Source: Streptomyces deccanensis
Lineage (GTDB): Bacteria > Actinomycetota > Actinomycetes > Streptomycetales > Streptomycetaceae
Direction: 5' to 3'
DNA length: 64,000 nucleotides
Assembly (NCBI RefSeq): GCF_022385335.1
Contig: NZ_CP092431.1
Coordinates: 9,548,001-9,612,000, forward strand
Shown here: positions 1 to 8,826 of the stretch, in pieces
How the letters are laid out: each line of letters begins with the position of its first letter
Position numbering within the stretch: the first letter of the stretch is position 1
The notes under the pieces: generated by a model
The model's input: only the letters and a program-made list of their open reading frames with translations
Database searches by the model: none
Told to the model about the DNA's origin: nothing
Made by a program: the position numbers and the translations under genes

Positions 1-105
1 GTCCCGCGCGTGCTCCCGCATCGCCTCGCGCTCCTCGGCCGAGAACCCGTCGAACTTCTTCTCCGCCGTAGCGGCGCTCCGGGGGGTCTTCCGTGTGTTC
101 GTCAT
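1..105 (-). CDS. DUF1801-like protein, N-terminal fragment
   Basis: Only the first 35 codons are inside the window; the gene runs off the left edge on the minus strand. The ATG at 105 is preceded by a purine-rich GGAAGG ribosome site. The peptide opens MTNTRKTPRSAATAEKK and then reads FDGFSAEEREAMREHAR. That acidic and basic FSAEE-x-x-AM-x-x-xA pattern resembles the start of small actinobacterial DUF1801 (YdhG-like, iron chaperone-like fold) proteins. The family call rests on this short motif alone, and no function can be given. Confidence 0.5.
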   Translation of the reverse strand, partial: MTNTRKTPRSAATAEKKFDGFSAEEREAMREHARD

Positions 106-145
106 GGCAGTTTTCCTTCCTCGCACAGCACAGTGATGATGTCCG

Positions 146-679
146 TCAGTAGAGCCAGCGGCCCTCGCGCATCAGTTGACGCCCCGTCAACTCGTTCGCC
201 TCGCGCCAGGCCTGCACCCGGGTCGGGGTGACGCGGAACCAGCGGTACGAGACGGTCGAGACCCGGGGATCGAAACCGGTGCGCGCGGCGAACCGGTCCC
301 CCCGCTCCGCCGACAACGCGTCGATCGGGAGCACCTCCACCTCGCCCTCGATCATGGTCACGTCCCGGGTGGGGCCCAGCCCGAGCCGAGCGGTGCCGGT
401 CGCGGCCAGGTTCCTGCCCGTCGGACTGTCGCCCGGCGTCGCCAGCAGCAACGTCTCGCCGTCCCAGTCGAACGACAGCGGTACCAGGTACGGCACACCG
501 TCCGCCGAGGCGCTGGCCACCCAGACATCGGCGTCGTGGGTGAGCCGGTGCTCCGTGTCGCGGCGCCGCACCGCGCGAGGGCGGGGGCCGGCGGGCGGGG
601 CGGCGAACTGGTCGGCCGAGTGGTCGGTCGGCTGGTCGGCAGGCCCGTTGGCCGGCTGGGTGGCGGACGAACCGGGCAT
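146..679 (-). CDS. Pyridoxamine 5'-phosphate oxidase-fold protein
   Basis: 177 residues. A low-complexity, Asp/Pro-rich N-terminus (about residues 1-40) precedes a split beta-barrel of the PNPOx/F420 or FMN-binding type. The barrel signature is the stretch VWVASASADGVPYLVPLSF followed by TGRNLAATGTARLGLG and a Trp-Phe-Arg-Val segment near the C-terminus. Such proteins bind flavin or F420 and reduce small substrates; the substrate cannot be predicted. I chose the ATG at 679 because AGGAG lies six bases upstream; an ATG nine codons further upstream has no comparable site. It is divergent from the LuxR-type regulator, sharing a 183-bp intergenic region. Confidence 0.75.
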   Translation of the reverse strand: MPGSSATQPANGPADQPTDHSADQFAAPPAGPRPRAVRRRDTEHRLTHDADVWVASASADGVPYLVPLSFDWDGETLLLATPGDSPTGRNLAATGTARLGLGPTRDVTMIEGEVEVLPIDALSAERGDRFAARTGFDPRVSTVSYRWFRVTPTRVQAWREANELTGRQLMREGRWLY

Positions 680-862
680 GGTCACTCCTGAATCGCTCGG
701 GCTCACGGGAGGGCGGGGCCGCGTCCCGTCCGGTGTGGCCGCCGGGTGCGTTCGCCGTGGTCACAGCCTCCCCCGGCGGGGCCACGGCCCGCCTCCGTGG
801 TGAGCACGGATTCCACCACTGAGCGGCCACCGAGAGGCCACGGAGCGGCGGATAATGACCCG

Positions 863-3800
863 GTGTCCAGTCCAGTGATCTCGGCTCGGGAAGCCGACGT
901 GCTCGCGCTGCTCGGGGAGCACCTCAGCAACGCGGAGATCTCCGCCCGCCTGTTCATCTCCGTACGCACGGTCGAGTCCCATGTCTCCGCCCTGCTGCGC
1001 AAGCTCGACGAACCGGACCGGCGGGCGCTCTCCCGGCACGCGGCCGACCTCGCTCGTGCCGACCGGCGTCGCCCGGCACCGGCCCTTCCCGCACCGCTGA
1101 CCGCGTTCGTCGGCCGGGTGCGCGAACGCGCCGAACTGGCCGAGGCGGTGAAGACGCGTCGGCAGGTCACGGCCGTCGGTCCGGGCGGGGTGGGCAAGAC
1201 CCGGCTCGCGCTGGCGGTGGCGGCGGACGCGGCCGGCGAGTTCGCCGACGGGGTGTGGTTCGTCGACCTGGCACCGGTCACCGACCCGGCGCGGGTCGGC
1301 GCGGCGGTCGCGGCGGCCGTCGGTGTGGGCGAACAACCCGGGCGGGGCGTCGAGGAATCGGTGTCGGCGGCCCTGGCGGACCGTGAGACGCTGCTCGTCC
1401 TGGACAACTGCGAGCAGATACGCGAGGGGGTCGCGCCCTTCCTGGAACGGCTGCTGGTCGCCTGCCCGAGGGTCCGGGTGCTCGCGACGAGCCGCGCCCG
1501 GATGATGGTGCCGTTCGAATGGGTGTTCCCGGTGCCGCCGCTGTCCTCGGACGGCGGCGCCGACTCGGAGGCTGTGACCCTCTTCCTGGAACGGGCGGCG
1601 GCGGTCGGCCGGCCACCGGAACCGGCCCTGCGCGACCGGATCGCGGACATCTGCGAACGCCTCGACGGCATGGCCCTCGCGATCGAACTGGCGGCGGCAC
1701 GCTGGCCCACCCTCGGACTGGACGGCCTCACCGCCGGGCTCTCCGACCAGCTGCGCATCCTCGCGGGCGGCCCCCGTGCGGACGACCGGCACCGGTCGGT
1801 GCGGGCCGCGCTCGACTGGAGCCATGATCTGCTGGAGCCGCCGGACCGGGCGCTGCTGCGGCGGATCTCGGTGTTCGTCATGCCGTTCACCGCCGAGGCG
1901 GCCGGTGTCGTCGCCGGGTTCGCGCCGCTGGACCCGGTGGGGGTCGCCGACGGGCTCGGCCGGCTCGCCGAACAGAGCCTGCTCACCGCGACGCCGACCG
2001 CGACCGGGACCCGCTACCAGGCGCTGGAGACCATCCGGCAGTACGGGGTGGAGCGACTCGCCGACGCCGAGGAGCTGACGGGCGTGCGAGCGCGTCACGC
2101 CGCCTGGTGCCTGGCCGGTGCGACCGCTCTCGCCGGAGGCGAGGGACCGGACTGGCGCGCACGCTTCGACGCCGTCGCGGACGACCTCCGGGCGTCCCTC
2201 GCCTGGGCCGCCGCCCGCCCCGACCACCGTCAGACCGCCCACCGCCTCGCCCTGACCCTCGCGGGCCTGACCTTCACCCGCAACCTGCTGGGCGAGAGCC
2301 AGCAACGCTACGAGCAGGCCGCGACGCTGGCCGAGGCGGCCGCCGCTGCTGCCGAGGCCTTGCGGGAGGCGGCGGGGGTGGCCGGTTGCCGTCGGCTCGG
2401 CGATGACATGTACCGCCTGCACCGCGCGGCCGCCGAGGCCGCCTTGCGCGCCGGCGACCGCACCGGCGCGGCCCGCGACCTGGCAGCCGCCGCCACGGTC
2501 GCGTACCGCTTCTCCAGCGAGTTCGCGCACCTCCCCACGCCGGCGGAGGCCACCGCGCTCCTGACAACGGCCCACCAACTCTCCGGTGTCACGGGTCCGC
2601 CACCCGGCGCCCCCGGCCCGCGCTCGGGTGCCGTAGAACTGCCGCCCGGCGCCACGGAACTGCCCTCCCGCGCCACGGAACCGTCGCCCGGCGCGACAGA
2701 ACTGCCCTCCCGCGCCACAGGACTGCCGCCGTTCGCCGCCGACCGGCCGTCCATTGCCGTAGACCCGCCGTCCGGCGCCACGAATCTTCCCCCGGGCGCC
2801 CAAGTTCAGCTGCCCGGCGTCGGCTTGGCCCCCTCCACCCACGACCTGTCATCCATAGCCACGGACCCAACCCCCCACCCGTCGGCCTCCCCAGCCCCCA
2901 CCCCCACCCCCTCGCCCGAGCCGGCAGTCGCCGCGGACGTCTCCGTCGTCGCCGCTCTCGCGCTCGCCGAAGCCGCTGTGGTGAGGGACGCCTTCGGGGC
3001 CGTGCAGGGGGACGTCGACAACAGTGCGCGGGAGACCGTCGGTTGTGCCGAGCGGGCGGTCCGGCTGGCTCGGGCGGCGGGGGATGCCGTGGCCGAGTCC
3101 GCCGCGCTCGACGCGTTGTCCGGCGCCCGGACCTGGGCCGGTGACTCGTTCGGCGCGGCGGCGGCCGCCCGGCGCCGCATCGAGATCCTCACTCCGCTGC
3201 CGCACACCCCCGCCGCCACACAGGAGTTGATGGACGCCCTCGCCATGGCGGCCGGCACCGCAATCGGCGTGGGCGAGCTGGCGCAGGCCCGCCGGTGGGC
3301 CAGGCAGCTCGCCGACCATCCCCTGTTCGCCGAGGTGGAGCACCACGCCACGTCCTGGCTGATGGTCGCGGACGCGTTCGCGGGCAACGGCGGGGACGTG
3401 CTCGGCGGCAGCGAACGGTTCCTCGACGCATGGCGCCGGAGCGGCCGGCAGCGGTCGTACTCCCTCGGTCCCGCCGCCGCGGGCGTCGCGATGATCCACG
3501 GTCTGCGCGGCGACCACGCGGCGCGGGAGAGCTGGCTGGCGGTCGTCACGGAGGCCGGTACCGCGGCGGAGCACCACCACGGCTACGGCGCGGTCTTCGA
3601 CGCCATGGTGCTCCTGCAGCACGGCGACCCGGACGAGGCCCTGGCCCGGGTCGCGCCGGAACCGGACGAGGTGTGGAAGTGGGTCTCCTGGATCTGGCAC
3701 CACTGGTACGTGGGCCTGCGCGCCGAGGCCTCGGTCCTTGCCAGCCACCCCCAGGCCCGGACGCGGGTCGCCACCGCCCGGAACCTGGTCGCCGGAAACC

Positions 3801-3997
3801 CGGTCGCCACCGCCCAACTGGACCGCGCGCAGGCGCTCCTGGACGGCGACCTGCCCGGCCTGCTCGCAGCCGCCACGGCATTCGACGCCGCCGACTGCCC
3901 GTACCAGTCGGCCCGCACCCTCCTCCTCGCCGGAGGCGAGCACACCGCCACGGGCACGTCGGCCCTCACGACCCTCGGTCTCGCCCCCGACTCCTGA
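863..3997 (+). CDS. LuxR-type HTH regulator with NTPase and TPR-like region
   Basis: 1044 residues from the GTG at 863 (frame open upstream to 746, so the start is not certain; a GTG at 875 is possible). Residues about 5-48 form a LuxR/GerE helix-turn-helix (ISAREADVLALL, LSNAEISARLFIS, TVESHVSALLRKL). A P-loop GPGGVGKTR follows near residues 106-114, with a Walker B-like LLVLDNCEQ and a sensor LATSRAR, as in the NB-ARC/AfsR-type ATPases common in Streptomyces. The C-terminal half is Ala-rich and helical, TPR-like. A Pro/Ser/Thr-rich stretch with seven-residue repeats (about residues 588-690) interrupts the helical region. The HTH is N-terminal, unlike LAL regulators where it is C-terminal. 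It is probably a cytoplasmic, nucleotide-dependent transcription factor; target unknown. Confidence 0.8.
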   Translation: MSSPVISAREADVLALLGEHLSNAEISARLFISVRTVESHVSALLRKLDEPDRRALSRHAADLARADRRRPAPALPAPLTAFVGRVRERAELAEAVKTRRQVTAVGPGGVGKTRLALAVAADAAGEFADGVWFVDLAPVTDPARVGAAVAAAVGVGEQPGRGVEESVSAALADRETLLVLDNCEQIREGVAPFLERLLVACPRVRVLATSRARMMVPFEWVFPVPPLSSDGGADSEAVTLFLERAAAVGRPPEPALRDRIADICERLDGMALAIELAAARWPTLGLDGLTAGLSDQLRILAGGPRADDRHRSVRAALDWSHDLLEPPDRALLRRISVFVMPFTAEAAGVVAGFAPLDPVGVADGLGRLAEQSLLTATPTATGTRYQALETIRQYGVERLADAEELTGVRARHAAWCLAGATALAGGEGPDWRARFDAVADDLRASLAWAAARPDHRQTAHRLALTLAGLTFTRNLLGESQQRYEQAATLAEAAAAAAEALREAAGVAGCRRLGDDMYRLHRAAAEAALRAGDRTGAARDLAAAATVAYRFSSEFAHLPTPAEATALLTTAHQLSGVTGPPPGAPGPRSGAVELPPGATELPSRATEPSPGATELPSRATGLPPFAADRPSIAVDPPSGATNLPPGAQVQLPGVGLAPSTHDLSSIATDPTPHPSASPAPTPTPSPEPAVAADVSVVAALALAEAAVVRDAFGAVQGDVDNSARETVGCAERAVRLARAAGDAVAESAALDALSGARTWAGDSFGAAAAARRRIEILTPLPHTPAATQELMDALAMAAGTAIGVGELAQARRWARQLADHPLFAEVEHHATSWLMVADAFAGNGGDVLGGSERFLDAWRRSGRQRSYSLGPAAAGVAMIHGLRGDHAARESWLAVVTEAGTAAEHHHGYGAVFDAMVLLQHGDPDEALARVAPEPDEVWKWVSWIWHHWYVGLRAEASVLASHPQARTRVATARNLVAGNPVATAQLDRAQALLDGDLPGLLAAATAFDAADCPYQSARTLLLAGGEHTATGTSALTTLGLAPDS
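2627..2800 (+). repeat. Degenerate 21-bp repeats inside the regulator gene
   Basis: Imperfect 21-bp units give a seven-residue peptide repeat of the form ATELPSR / ATEPSPG / ATELPSR / ATGLPPF / AADRPSI. Reading frame is kept throughout. The segment continues into a run of Pro, Ser and Thr (PTPHPSASPAPTPTPSPEP) to about 2940. It looks like a flexible, replication-slippage-derived linker placed between two Ala-rich helical blocks. Confidence 0.7.
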
Positions 3998-3999
3998 GC

Positions 4000-4014
4000 G
4001 TCGGCCGCGCCGAC
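4000..4014. terminator. Short hairpin between convergent genes
   Basis: The arms GTCGGC and GCCGAC flank a 3-base loop in the 33-bp gap between the stop of the LuxR-type gene and the stop of the helicase gene. It could serve both strands as a weak factor-independent stop, but there is no U-tract. Confidence 0.3.
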
Positions 4015-4030
4015 CCCCGGCGCCCAGGCG

Positions 4031-5416
4031 TCAGCGGCCCTTGCGCACCCGGGCGGCCGCGCGGGCCTCCGCCGCCTTCCGGGCCTCGGCGGCCTTGCGG
4101 GACTCCTTCGCGGGGCGGCCCGGCCGGGTGCCGAGTCCCCGGAAGGGCGCGTTGCCCCCGCTGGGCCTCGTGTCGGTCGGCGGCCGCTTCGCCCCGGTGA
4201 TGGCAGTCAACTGCGCCTCGCCGGACCGTACTTGGGTGACCGTCGGCCGGATCTTGGCCTCGGACATCATCCGGTTGACGTCGCGGCGCTGGTTCGGCGT
4301 GACCAGGGTGACGACCTTCCCGGACTCCCCGGCGCGCGCCGTGCGCCCGCCACGGTGCAGATAGTCCTTGGCGTCGGCGGGCGGGTCGACGTTGACGACG
4401 AGGTCGAGCGCGTCGATGTGGATGCCCCGGGCCGCGACGTTGGTGGCGACCAGCACGGTGATCGCGCCGTCCTTGAACTGCCCTAGCGTGTGCGTGCGTT
4501 GGGGCTGCGACTTGCCGCTGTGCAGGGCGGCGGCCCGTACGCCGCTGGCCCGCAGATGGCGGGTGAACTGGTCCACCCCGGCCTTGGTGTCGAGGAACAT
4601 CAGCACCCGGCCGTCCCGCGCGGCGATCTCGGTCGCGGTGGCGTACTTGTCGGCCGGGTGGATGTTCAGCACATGGTGTTCCATCGTGGTGACCGAGCCC
4701 GCGGCCCGGTCGACGGAGGCGAGCACCGGATCGTGCAGGTGGTCGCGGACCAGCTGGTCGACCTCGCGGTCGAGGGTGGCGGAGAACAGCAGCCGTTGCC
4801 CGTCCGGGCGGACCTGCTCCAGGATCTCCGACACCTGCGGCAGGAACCCCAGGTCGCACATCTGGTCCGCCTCGTCCAGCACCGTGATCCGCACCCGGTC
4901 CAGGTGGCAGTCCCGGCGCGACACCAGATCGGCCAGCCGCCCCGGTGTCGCGACGACCACCTCGGCGCCGGCCCGCAGCGCCGCCTGCTGCTTGTTGATC
5001 GACAGCCCGCCGACCACCGTCGCCAGCCGCACCCCCAGGGTTCGTGCGTACGGCGTCAGCGCGGCGTCCACCTGCTGCGCGAGCTCCCGGGTCGGCACCA
5101 GGACCAGCGACAGGGGCCGCTTGGACTCCGCCCGCAGCCCCGCCGTCCGGACCAGGAGCGCGAGCCCGAACGCCAGCGTCTTGCCCGAGCCGGTCCGCGC
5201 CCGGCCGAGGACGTCACGGCCCGCCAGCGCGTTCGGCAGGGTCGCCGCCTGGATCGGGAACGGCTCCCGCACCCCCAGCTCGGTCATGGTCCGCAGCAGC
5301 TCCGGCGGCAGACCGAGCGCGTCGAACGACTCGGCCGGCGGCAGCTCCCGGGACGCCGCCTCCGGTGCCGAGGACTCGCTCTGGGGCTCAGGGGTGGACG
5401 ACGGCTTCGCGTGCAA
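4031..5416 (-). CDS. DEAD-box ATP-dependent RNA helicase
   Basis: 461 residues with all core helicase motifs: Q motif region F31-Q56, ARTGSGKT (residues 73-80), PTRELAQQ, TPGR, DEAD (181-184), SAT (212-214), then LMFLDTK, ATNVAARGIHI and HRGGRTARAG of the second RecA domain. The C-terminal tail is rich in Lys, Arg and Ala (repeats of KAAEAR), typical of RNA-binding extensions in cold-shock-type bacterial helicases. It unwinds RNA duplexes in ribosome assembly or mRNA turnover. The start is a TTG at 5416 with AGGAAAGG upstream. It sits behind the gamma-resorcylate operon on the same strand but has its own putative promoter and a strong leader hairpin. Confidence 0.93.
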   Translation of the reverse strand: MHAKPSSTPEPQSESSAPEAASRELPPAESFDALGLPPELLRTMTELGVREPFPIQAATLPNALAGRDVLGRARTGSGKTLAFGLALLVRTAGLRAESKRPLSLVLVPTRELAQQVDAALTPYARTLGVRLATVVGGLSINKQQAALRAGAEVVVATPGRLADLVSRRDCHLDRVRITVLDEADQMCDLGFLPQVSEILEQVRPDGQRLLFSATLDREVDQLVRDHLHDPVLASVDRAAGSVTTMEHHVLNIHPADKYATATEIAARDGRVLMFLDTKAGVDQFTRHLRASGVRAAALHSGKSQPQRTHTLGQFKDGAITVLVATNVAARGIHIDALDLVVNVDPPADAKDYLHRGGRTARAGESGKVVTLVTPNQRRDVNRMMSEAKIRPTVTQVRSGEAQLTAITGAKRPPTDTRPSGGNAPFRGLGTRPGRPAKESRKAAEARKAAEARAAARVRKGR

Positions 5417-5449
5417 GGGGGAACCTTTCCTGGAGTGGCGCCCGGAACG

Positions 5450-5509
5450 CGCCGGGGCCCGTACCCCTCGGTACGGGCCCCGGCGGTGTCGAAGCGTGCC
5501 CCCATTTTA
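5450..5509 (-). promoter_or_regulatory. Helicase leader: -10 element and 16-bp hairpin
   Basis: On the minus strand a TAAAAT hexamer (5504-5509) could be the -10 of the helicase promoter. About 20 bases downstream lies a perfect 16-bp inverted repeat (arms 5470-5485 and 5450-5465) with a 4-base loop. It ends about 33 bases before the TTG start, so it would lie in the 5' untranslated region rather than act as the end of the preceding operon only. Cold-shock DEAD-box genes often carry structured leaders. Confidence 0.55.
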
Positions 5510-5582
5510 CCAGCAGAGCCCCACGGGCCGACCGGCCCGCGGCTACGGCGACGAGCTGCTCGGCGTCGGCAAACCGGAACGG

Positions 5583-6440
5583 CTACCCCTTCCTCAGCAC
5601 GATGTCGAAGGTCGCCGAGGTCCAGGTGCCGTCGATCCGACGCCCGTCCGGCGTCGGGGTTCCGGGCTCGTGGCGCTCGAACGGGCGGATCAGTGACTCC
5701 TTGACCCCGAACACCGAGTCCCGCTCCAGCCAGGAGTCGCCCGCGACGAAGATGTGCGTGATGAGCGGGTGGAAACCCGGCGCCGTCACCTTGAAGTGCA
5801 GATGCGGTGCCCGCATCGGGGAACGTCCGGCGTGGTCCAGCAGTCGGCCGACCGGTCCGTCGTCCGGGATCGGATACGGCGTGGGGGTGAGCCCCCAGAA
5901 CCGGTAGCCGCCCTCGGCGTCCGTGAACAGGTGGGCGCGCCCGGCGAGTTCGCCGGCGCCGTCGTCGTACTGGACGTCGTACATCCCGTCGTCGTCGGCC
6001 TCCCACACCTCGACGCGCGCTCCGGCGACGGGGGTGCCGTCGGGGCCGGTGACCCGGCCGCTGACCCAGGACGGTTCGCCGCTCGCGCCGCCCGCGATGT
6101 CCCCGCCGGGCTCGATCGCGGGCGAGTCCTGGACGAAGAACGGGCCGAGGACCGTGGACTCGGTGGCCTCGCCGTCGCCCGGTTCGTTCACCGTGACGGT
6201 CAGCATCGAGATGCCGAGGACGTCGGAGAGGAGGACGAACTCCTGGCGGGTGTCGGTCGTGATGTGACCGGCCGCCGTCAGGAACCCGATCGCCTCGTTC
6301 CACTCGTCCTCGGTGAGCCGCGTCTCCCGCACGAACGCGTGCGCGTGGCGTACGAGGGCCTGCATCAGCTCACGGAAGCGGTCGTCCTTCGCGGAGTCGA
6401 AGCTCGCGACGACCTGGTCGGTCAGGCGTTGCTCATTCAT
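5583..6440 (-). CDS. Hydroxyquinol 1,2-dioxygenase (intradiol)
   Basis: 285 residues. An N-terminal helical dimerisation region (residues 1-100) precedes the intradiol beta-sandwich. The four Fe(III) ligands can be placed: Y154, Y189 (in PTPYPIP), H213 and H215 (in APHLHFKV), with the same spacing as in catechol 1,2-dioxygenases. In this operon the substrate is most likely hydroxyquinol (1,2,4-trihydroxybenzene), cleaved to maleylacetate for the upstream-encoded reductase. The ATG at 6440 overlaps the reductase stop as ATGA; GGAG lies eight bases upstream. It is the last gene of the operon. Catechol or chlorocatechol specificity cannot be excluded from sequence alone. Confidence 0.88.
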   Translation of the reverse strand: MNEQRLTDQVVASFDSAKDDRFRELMQALVRHAHAFVRETRLTEDEWNEAIGFLTAAGHITTDTRQEFVLLSDVLGISMLTVTVNEPGDGEATESTVLGPFFVQDSPAIEPGGDIAGGASGEPSWVSGRVTGPDGTPVAGARVEVWEADDDGMYDVQYDDGAGELAGRAHLFTDAEGGYRFWGLTPTPYPIPDDGPVGRLLDHAGRSPMRAPHLHFKVTAPGFHPLITHIFVAGDSWLERDSVFGVKESLIRPFERHEPGTPTPDGRRIDGTWTSATFDIVLRKG

Positions 6441-7537
6441 CGGTGAATCTCCGTCCCGGGGAGGACAGGGACCTGCGCCGGGACGTCCCCGCGCCACGCC
6501 CGCCCCAGCAGGGCGCGCATCTCGTCGTGGGTCACCCGGCGCGGGTTGGAGTCCGGCACCTGGGTCATGACCAGGTCGGTGGCCCGGTCGAGTTCCTCCT
6601 CGGTGAGACCCAACTCGCCCAGGGAACACGGGGGTTGAAGTCGCGTGTAGAGATCGAGGAGCGCCCCGAAGGGGTCGGCGGGCGCGTCGAGCGCCGCTCC
6701 CAGCCACCGTTCCGCCTCCGGCGCCGCCGGCAGGTTGAGGCCGACCACATGCGGCAGGACCACCGAGTGCAGGGCGGCGTGTTCGAGGTCGTACGCGCCG
6801 CCGAGGACGTGGCACACCTTGTGGTGCAGCCCCGAACCGGCCCCGGCGAAGGCGACCGCCCCGAGATAGGTGCCGAAGAGGATGTCGCGCCGGGCCGCGA
6901 CGTCCTGGCCGTCCGCGACGATGCGCGGCAGCGAGGACGCCAGCGACCGGACGCCCTCGACGGCCAGGGCGGAGCTGATCGGGTTGTGCCGGGGCGCCCA
7001 CCACGCGTCGACGCAGTGGGCGAGGGCGTTGAGGCCCGACGTCACCGACAGCCGCGTCGGCAGCGACTGCATCAGCGTGGCGTCGTAGACGACGACCTGG
7101 GGGAGGATCTTCGGGTCGACGCCGGTGCGCTTGTGGCCGTCCTCGGTGAGGCCCCACACGGGGGTCGCCTCGGAGCCGGCGTAGGTCGTCGGGACGGCGA
7201 GGATCGGGAGCCCGGTGGTGAGCGCGGCCGCCTTGGCGGTGCCGGTGGTCGAGCCGCCTCCGACGCTCAGCAGCAGGTCGGCCGCGTGCTCGCGGGCGGC
7301 GGCGCGTACGGCCTCGGCGACCTCGACCGGTACGTGGGGGCGGACCTCGCCGAAGACCGCCACGACGGGCAGGTCCTCGCAGATGTCCTCGGCGAGGGCC
7401 CGCTCCCCGTCGGCCGCGATCACCAGGACCCGGCTCGCGCCGAGCCCGGTGACCGCGGCCGCCACGTCGTCCCGTGCGGTGCCGGAGCCGAAGACGACCC
7501 GCTGACCCCAGGACTCGTAGACCACGGAAGCGGTCAC
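6437..7537 (-). CDS. Maleylacetate reductase
   Basis: 366 residues of the iron-type alcohol dehydrogenase fold. The nucleotide-binding glycine cluster is SVGGGSTTGTAKA, followed by LAVPTTYAGSEATPVWG, a hallmark of maleylacetate reductases, and metal-site segments NALAHCVDAWWA and GLHHKVCHVLGG. It reduces maleylacetate to 3-oxoadipate with NAD(P)H, linking hydroxyquinol cleavage to the central 3-oxoadipate pathway. The GTG start at 7537 overlaps the transporter stop (GTGA), and its stop overlaps the dioxygenase start (ATGA), indicating translational coupling. Confidence 0.9.
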   Translation of the reverse strand: MTASVVYESWGQRVVFGSGTARDDVAAAVTGLGASRVLVIAADGERALAEDICEDLPVVAVFGEVRPHVPVEVAEAVRAAAREHAADLLLSVGGGSTTGTAKAAALTTGLPILAVPTTYAGSEATPVWGLTEDGHKRTGVDPKILPQVVVYDATLMQSLPTRLSVTSGLNALAHCVDAWWAPRHNPISSALAVEGVRSLASSLPRIVADGQDVAARRDILFGTYLGAVAFAGAGSGLHHKVCHVLGGAYDLEHAALHSVVLPHVVGLNLPAAPEAERWLGAALDAPADPFGALLDLYTRLQPPCSLGELGLTEEELDRATDLVMTQVPDSNPRRVTHDEMRALLGRAWRGDVPAQVPVLPGTEIHR

Positions 7538-8826
7538 GCGGCCACCGTCCGGGCCCGGGGCACCGCACCCGCCGCGAACGCCCCGACCAGCGCGGGGACG
7601 GCGAAGGCGTAGAAGGCCCAGGAGATGTCGGCGCCGGAGCTGAGCACGAACGCGCCCAGGGACGGGCCGACGATCGCGCCGAACCGGCCGATGGACAGGG
7701 CCCAGGCGAGGCCGTTGCCGCGTACGGCGTCCGGGTAGCGGGTCACGATGAACGCGTTGCCGAGGATCTGCGAACCGATGAACCCGAAGCCGCTGATGAA
7801 CATCAGCACGAACATCACGGCCGTCGGCGGACGCGTGCTCATGGCGATCAGGCTGAGCGTGCCGACCAGGAAGGCGACGACCACGACCCGCTTGGCGCCC
7901 AGCGCGTCCGCGATCCGGCCACCGACGATCGCCCCGACGCCCACACCCAGCCACATGGCCGCCGTCTGCAGCAGCGCCGAGCCGAGGGAGAACCCGGCGG
8001 CCTGCATGATGCTGGGCAGCCAGGTGCTGATGCCGAAGACCAGCAGGAGCCCGCAGAAGGACATGGCCCAGAACAGGACGGTCGAGACGGCGAGGCCACC
8101 GGTCAGCAGCGAGCCGAGGCCCAGCCAGCGGCCCGGGTCCGCCGTCGGCGCGTCCTCGGCGGGCGTCAGCCCGAGGCGCTGCTCCACCGCGCGCGCCTCG
8201 TCGGCGCGGCCGGTGCGGCGCAGGTGGAACGGGCTCTCCGGCAGCCGGAGCACGAGCGGGATGGCCAGGAACACCGGGAGCACACCGATCACATACAGCC
8301 ACCGGTACGAGACGTCAGGGAGCAGGGCCGTGCCGAGCAGCGGGGAGAGCAGGGCGCCGGCCGCGTAACCGCTCATGATCAGGGCGACGTTGCGGCTGCG
8401 GCGGCCCGGGTCGCTGAGGTCGGCCACGTACGCGTTGATCGTCGGCAGGACGACACCGAGGCCGAGCCCGACGATCAGACGCCCGGCGCCGAAGGACGGG
8501 ACACCGCCGGCGACCGTGCAGATCGCCATGCCGAGCGTGAACAGGGCGGTCCCGGCGAGCAGCAGCCGGCGCGGGCCGGTGCGGTGGACGAGGGCTCCGG
8601 CGAAGGCCGCGCCGATCAGCATCCCGATGCCGACGAGCGAGCCGATCGTGCCCGCCTCGGCCTTGTCGATGCCCAGCGAGGGGTCGCCCAGGATGGAGGG
8701 GACGGTGACGCCGTACACGGCGAGGTCGTAGCCCTCCAGGGAGGAGACGATCCAGGCGGCGACCAGGATGAAGGTGTTCGCGGGCACTCTGGTGACTCTC
8801 GGGCGTATGACAGAGGGAGCGGTCAT
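7534..8826 (-). CDS. MFS aromatic acid transporter
   Basis: 430 residues with about twelve hydrophobic segments. The loop 2-3 motif GALVHRTGPRR and the pattern SLEGYDLAVYGVTVPSIL in the first helix match the aromatic acid:H+ symporter group (PcaK/BenK-like), where an acidic residue in helix 1 (here E and D of LEGYDLA) is conserved. It probably imports gamma-resorcylate or a related hydroxybenzoate across the cytoplasmic membrane. The ATG at 8826 overlaps the monooxygenase stop by four bases. The longer frame upstream (to 8955) lacks transporter-like sequence, so the internal start is preferred. Confidence 0.87.
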   Translation of the reverse strand: MTAPSVIRPRVTRVPANTFILVAAWIVSSLEGYDLAVYGVTVPSILGDPSLGIDKAEAGTIGSLVGIGMLIGAAFAGALVHRTGPRRLLLAGTALFTLGMAICTVAGGVPSFGAGRLIVGLGLGVVLPTINAYVADLSDPGRRSRNVALIMSGYAAGALLSPLLGTALLPDVSYRWLYVIGVLPVFLAIPLVLRLPESPFHLRRTGRADEARAVEQRLGLTPAEDAPTADPGRWLGLGSLLTGGLAVSTVLFWAMSFCGLLLVFGISTWLPSIMQAAGFSLGSALLQTAAMWLGVGVGAIVGGRIADALGAKRVVVVAFLVGTLSLIAMSTRPPTAVMFVLMFISGFGFIGSQILGNAFIVTRYPDAVRGNGLAWALSIGRFGAIVGPSLGAFVLSSGADISWAFYAFAVPALVGAFAAGAVPRARTVAA

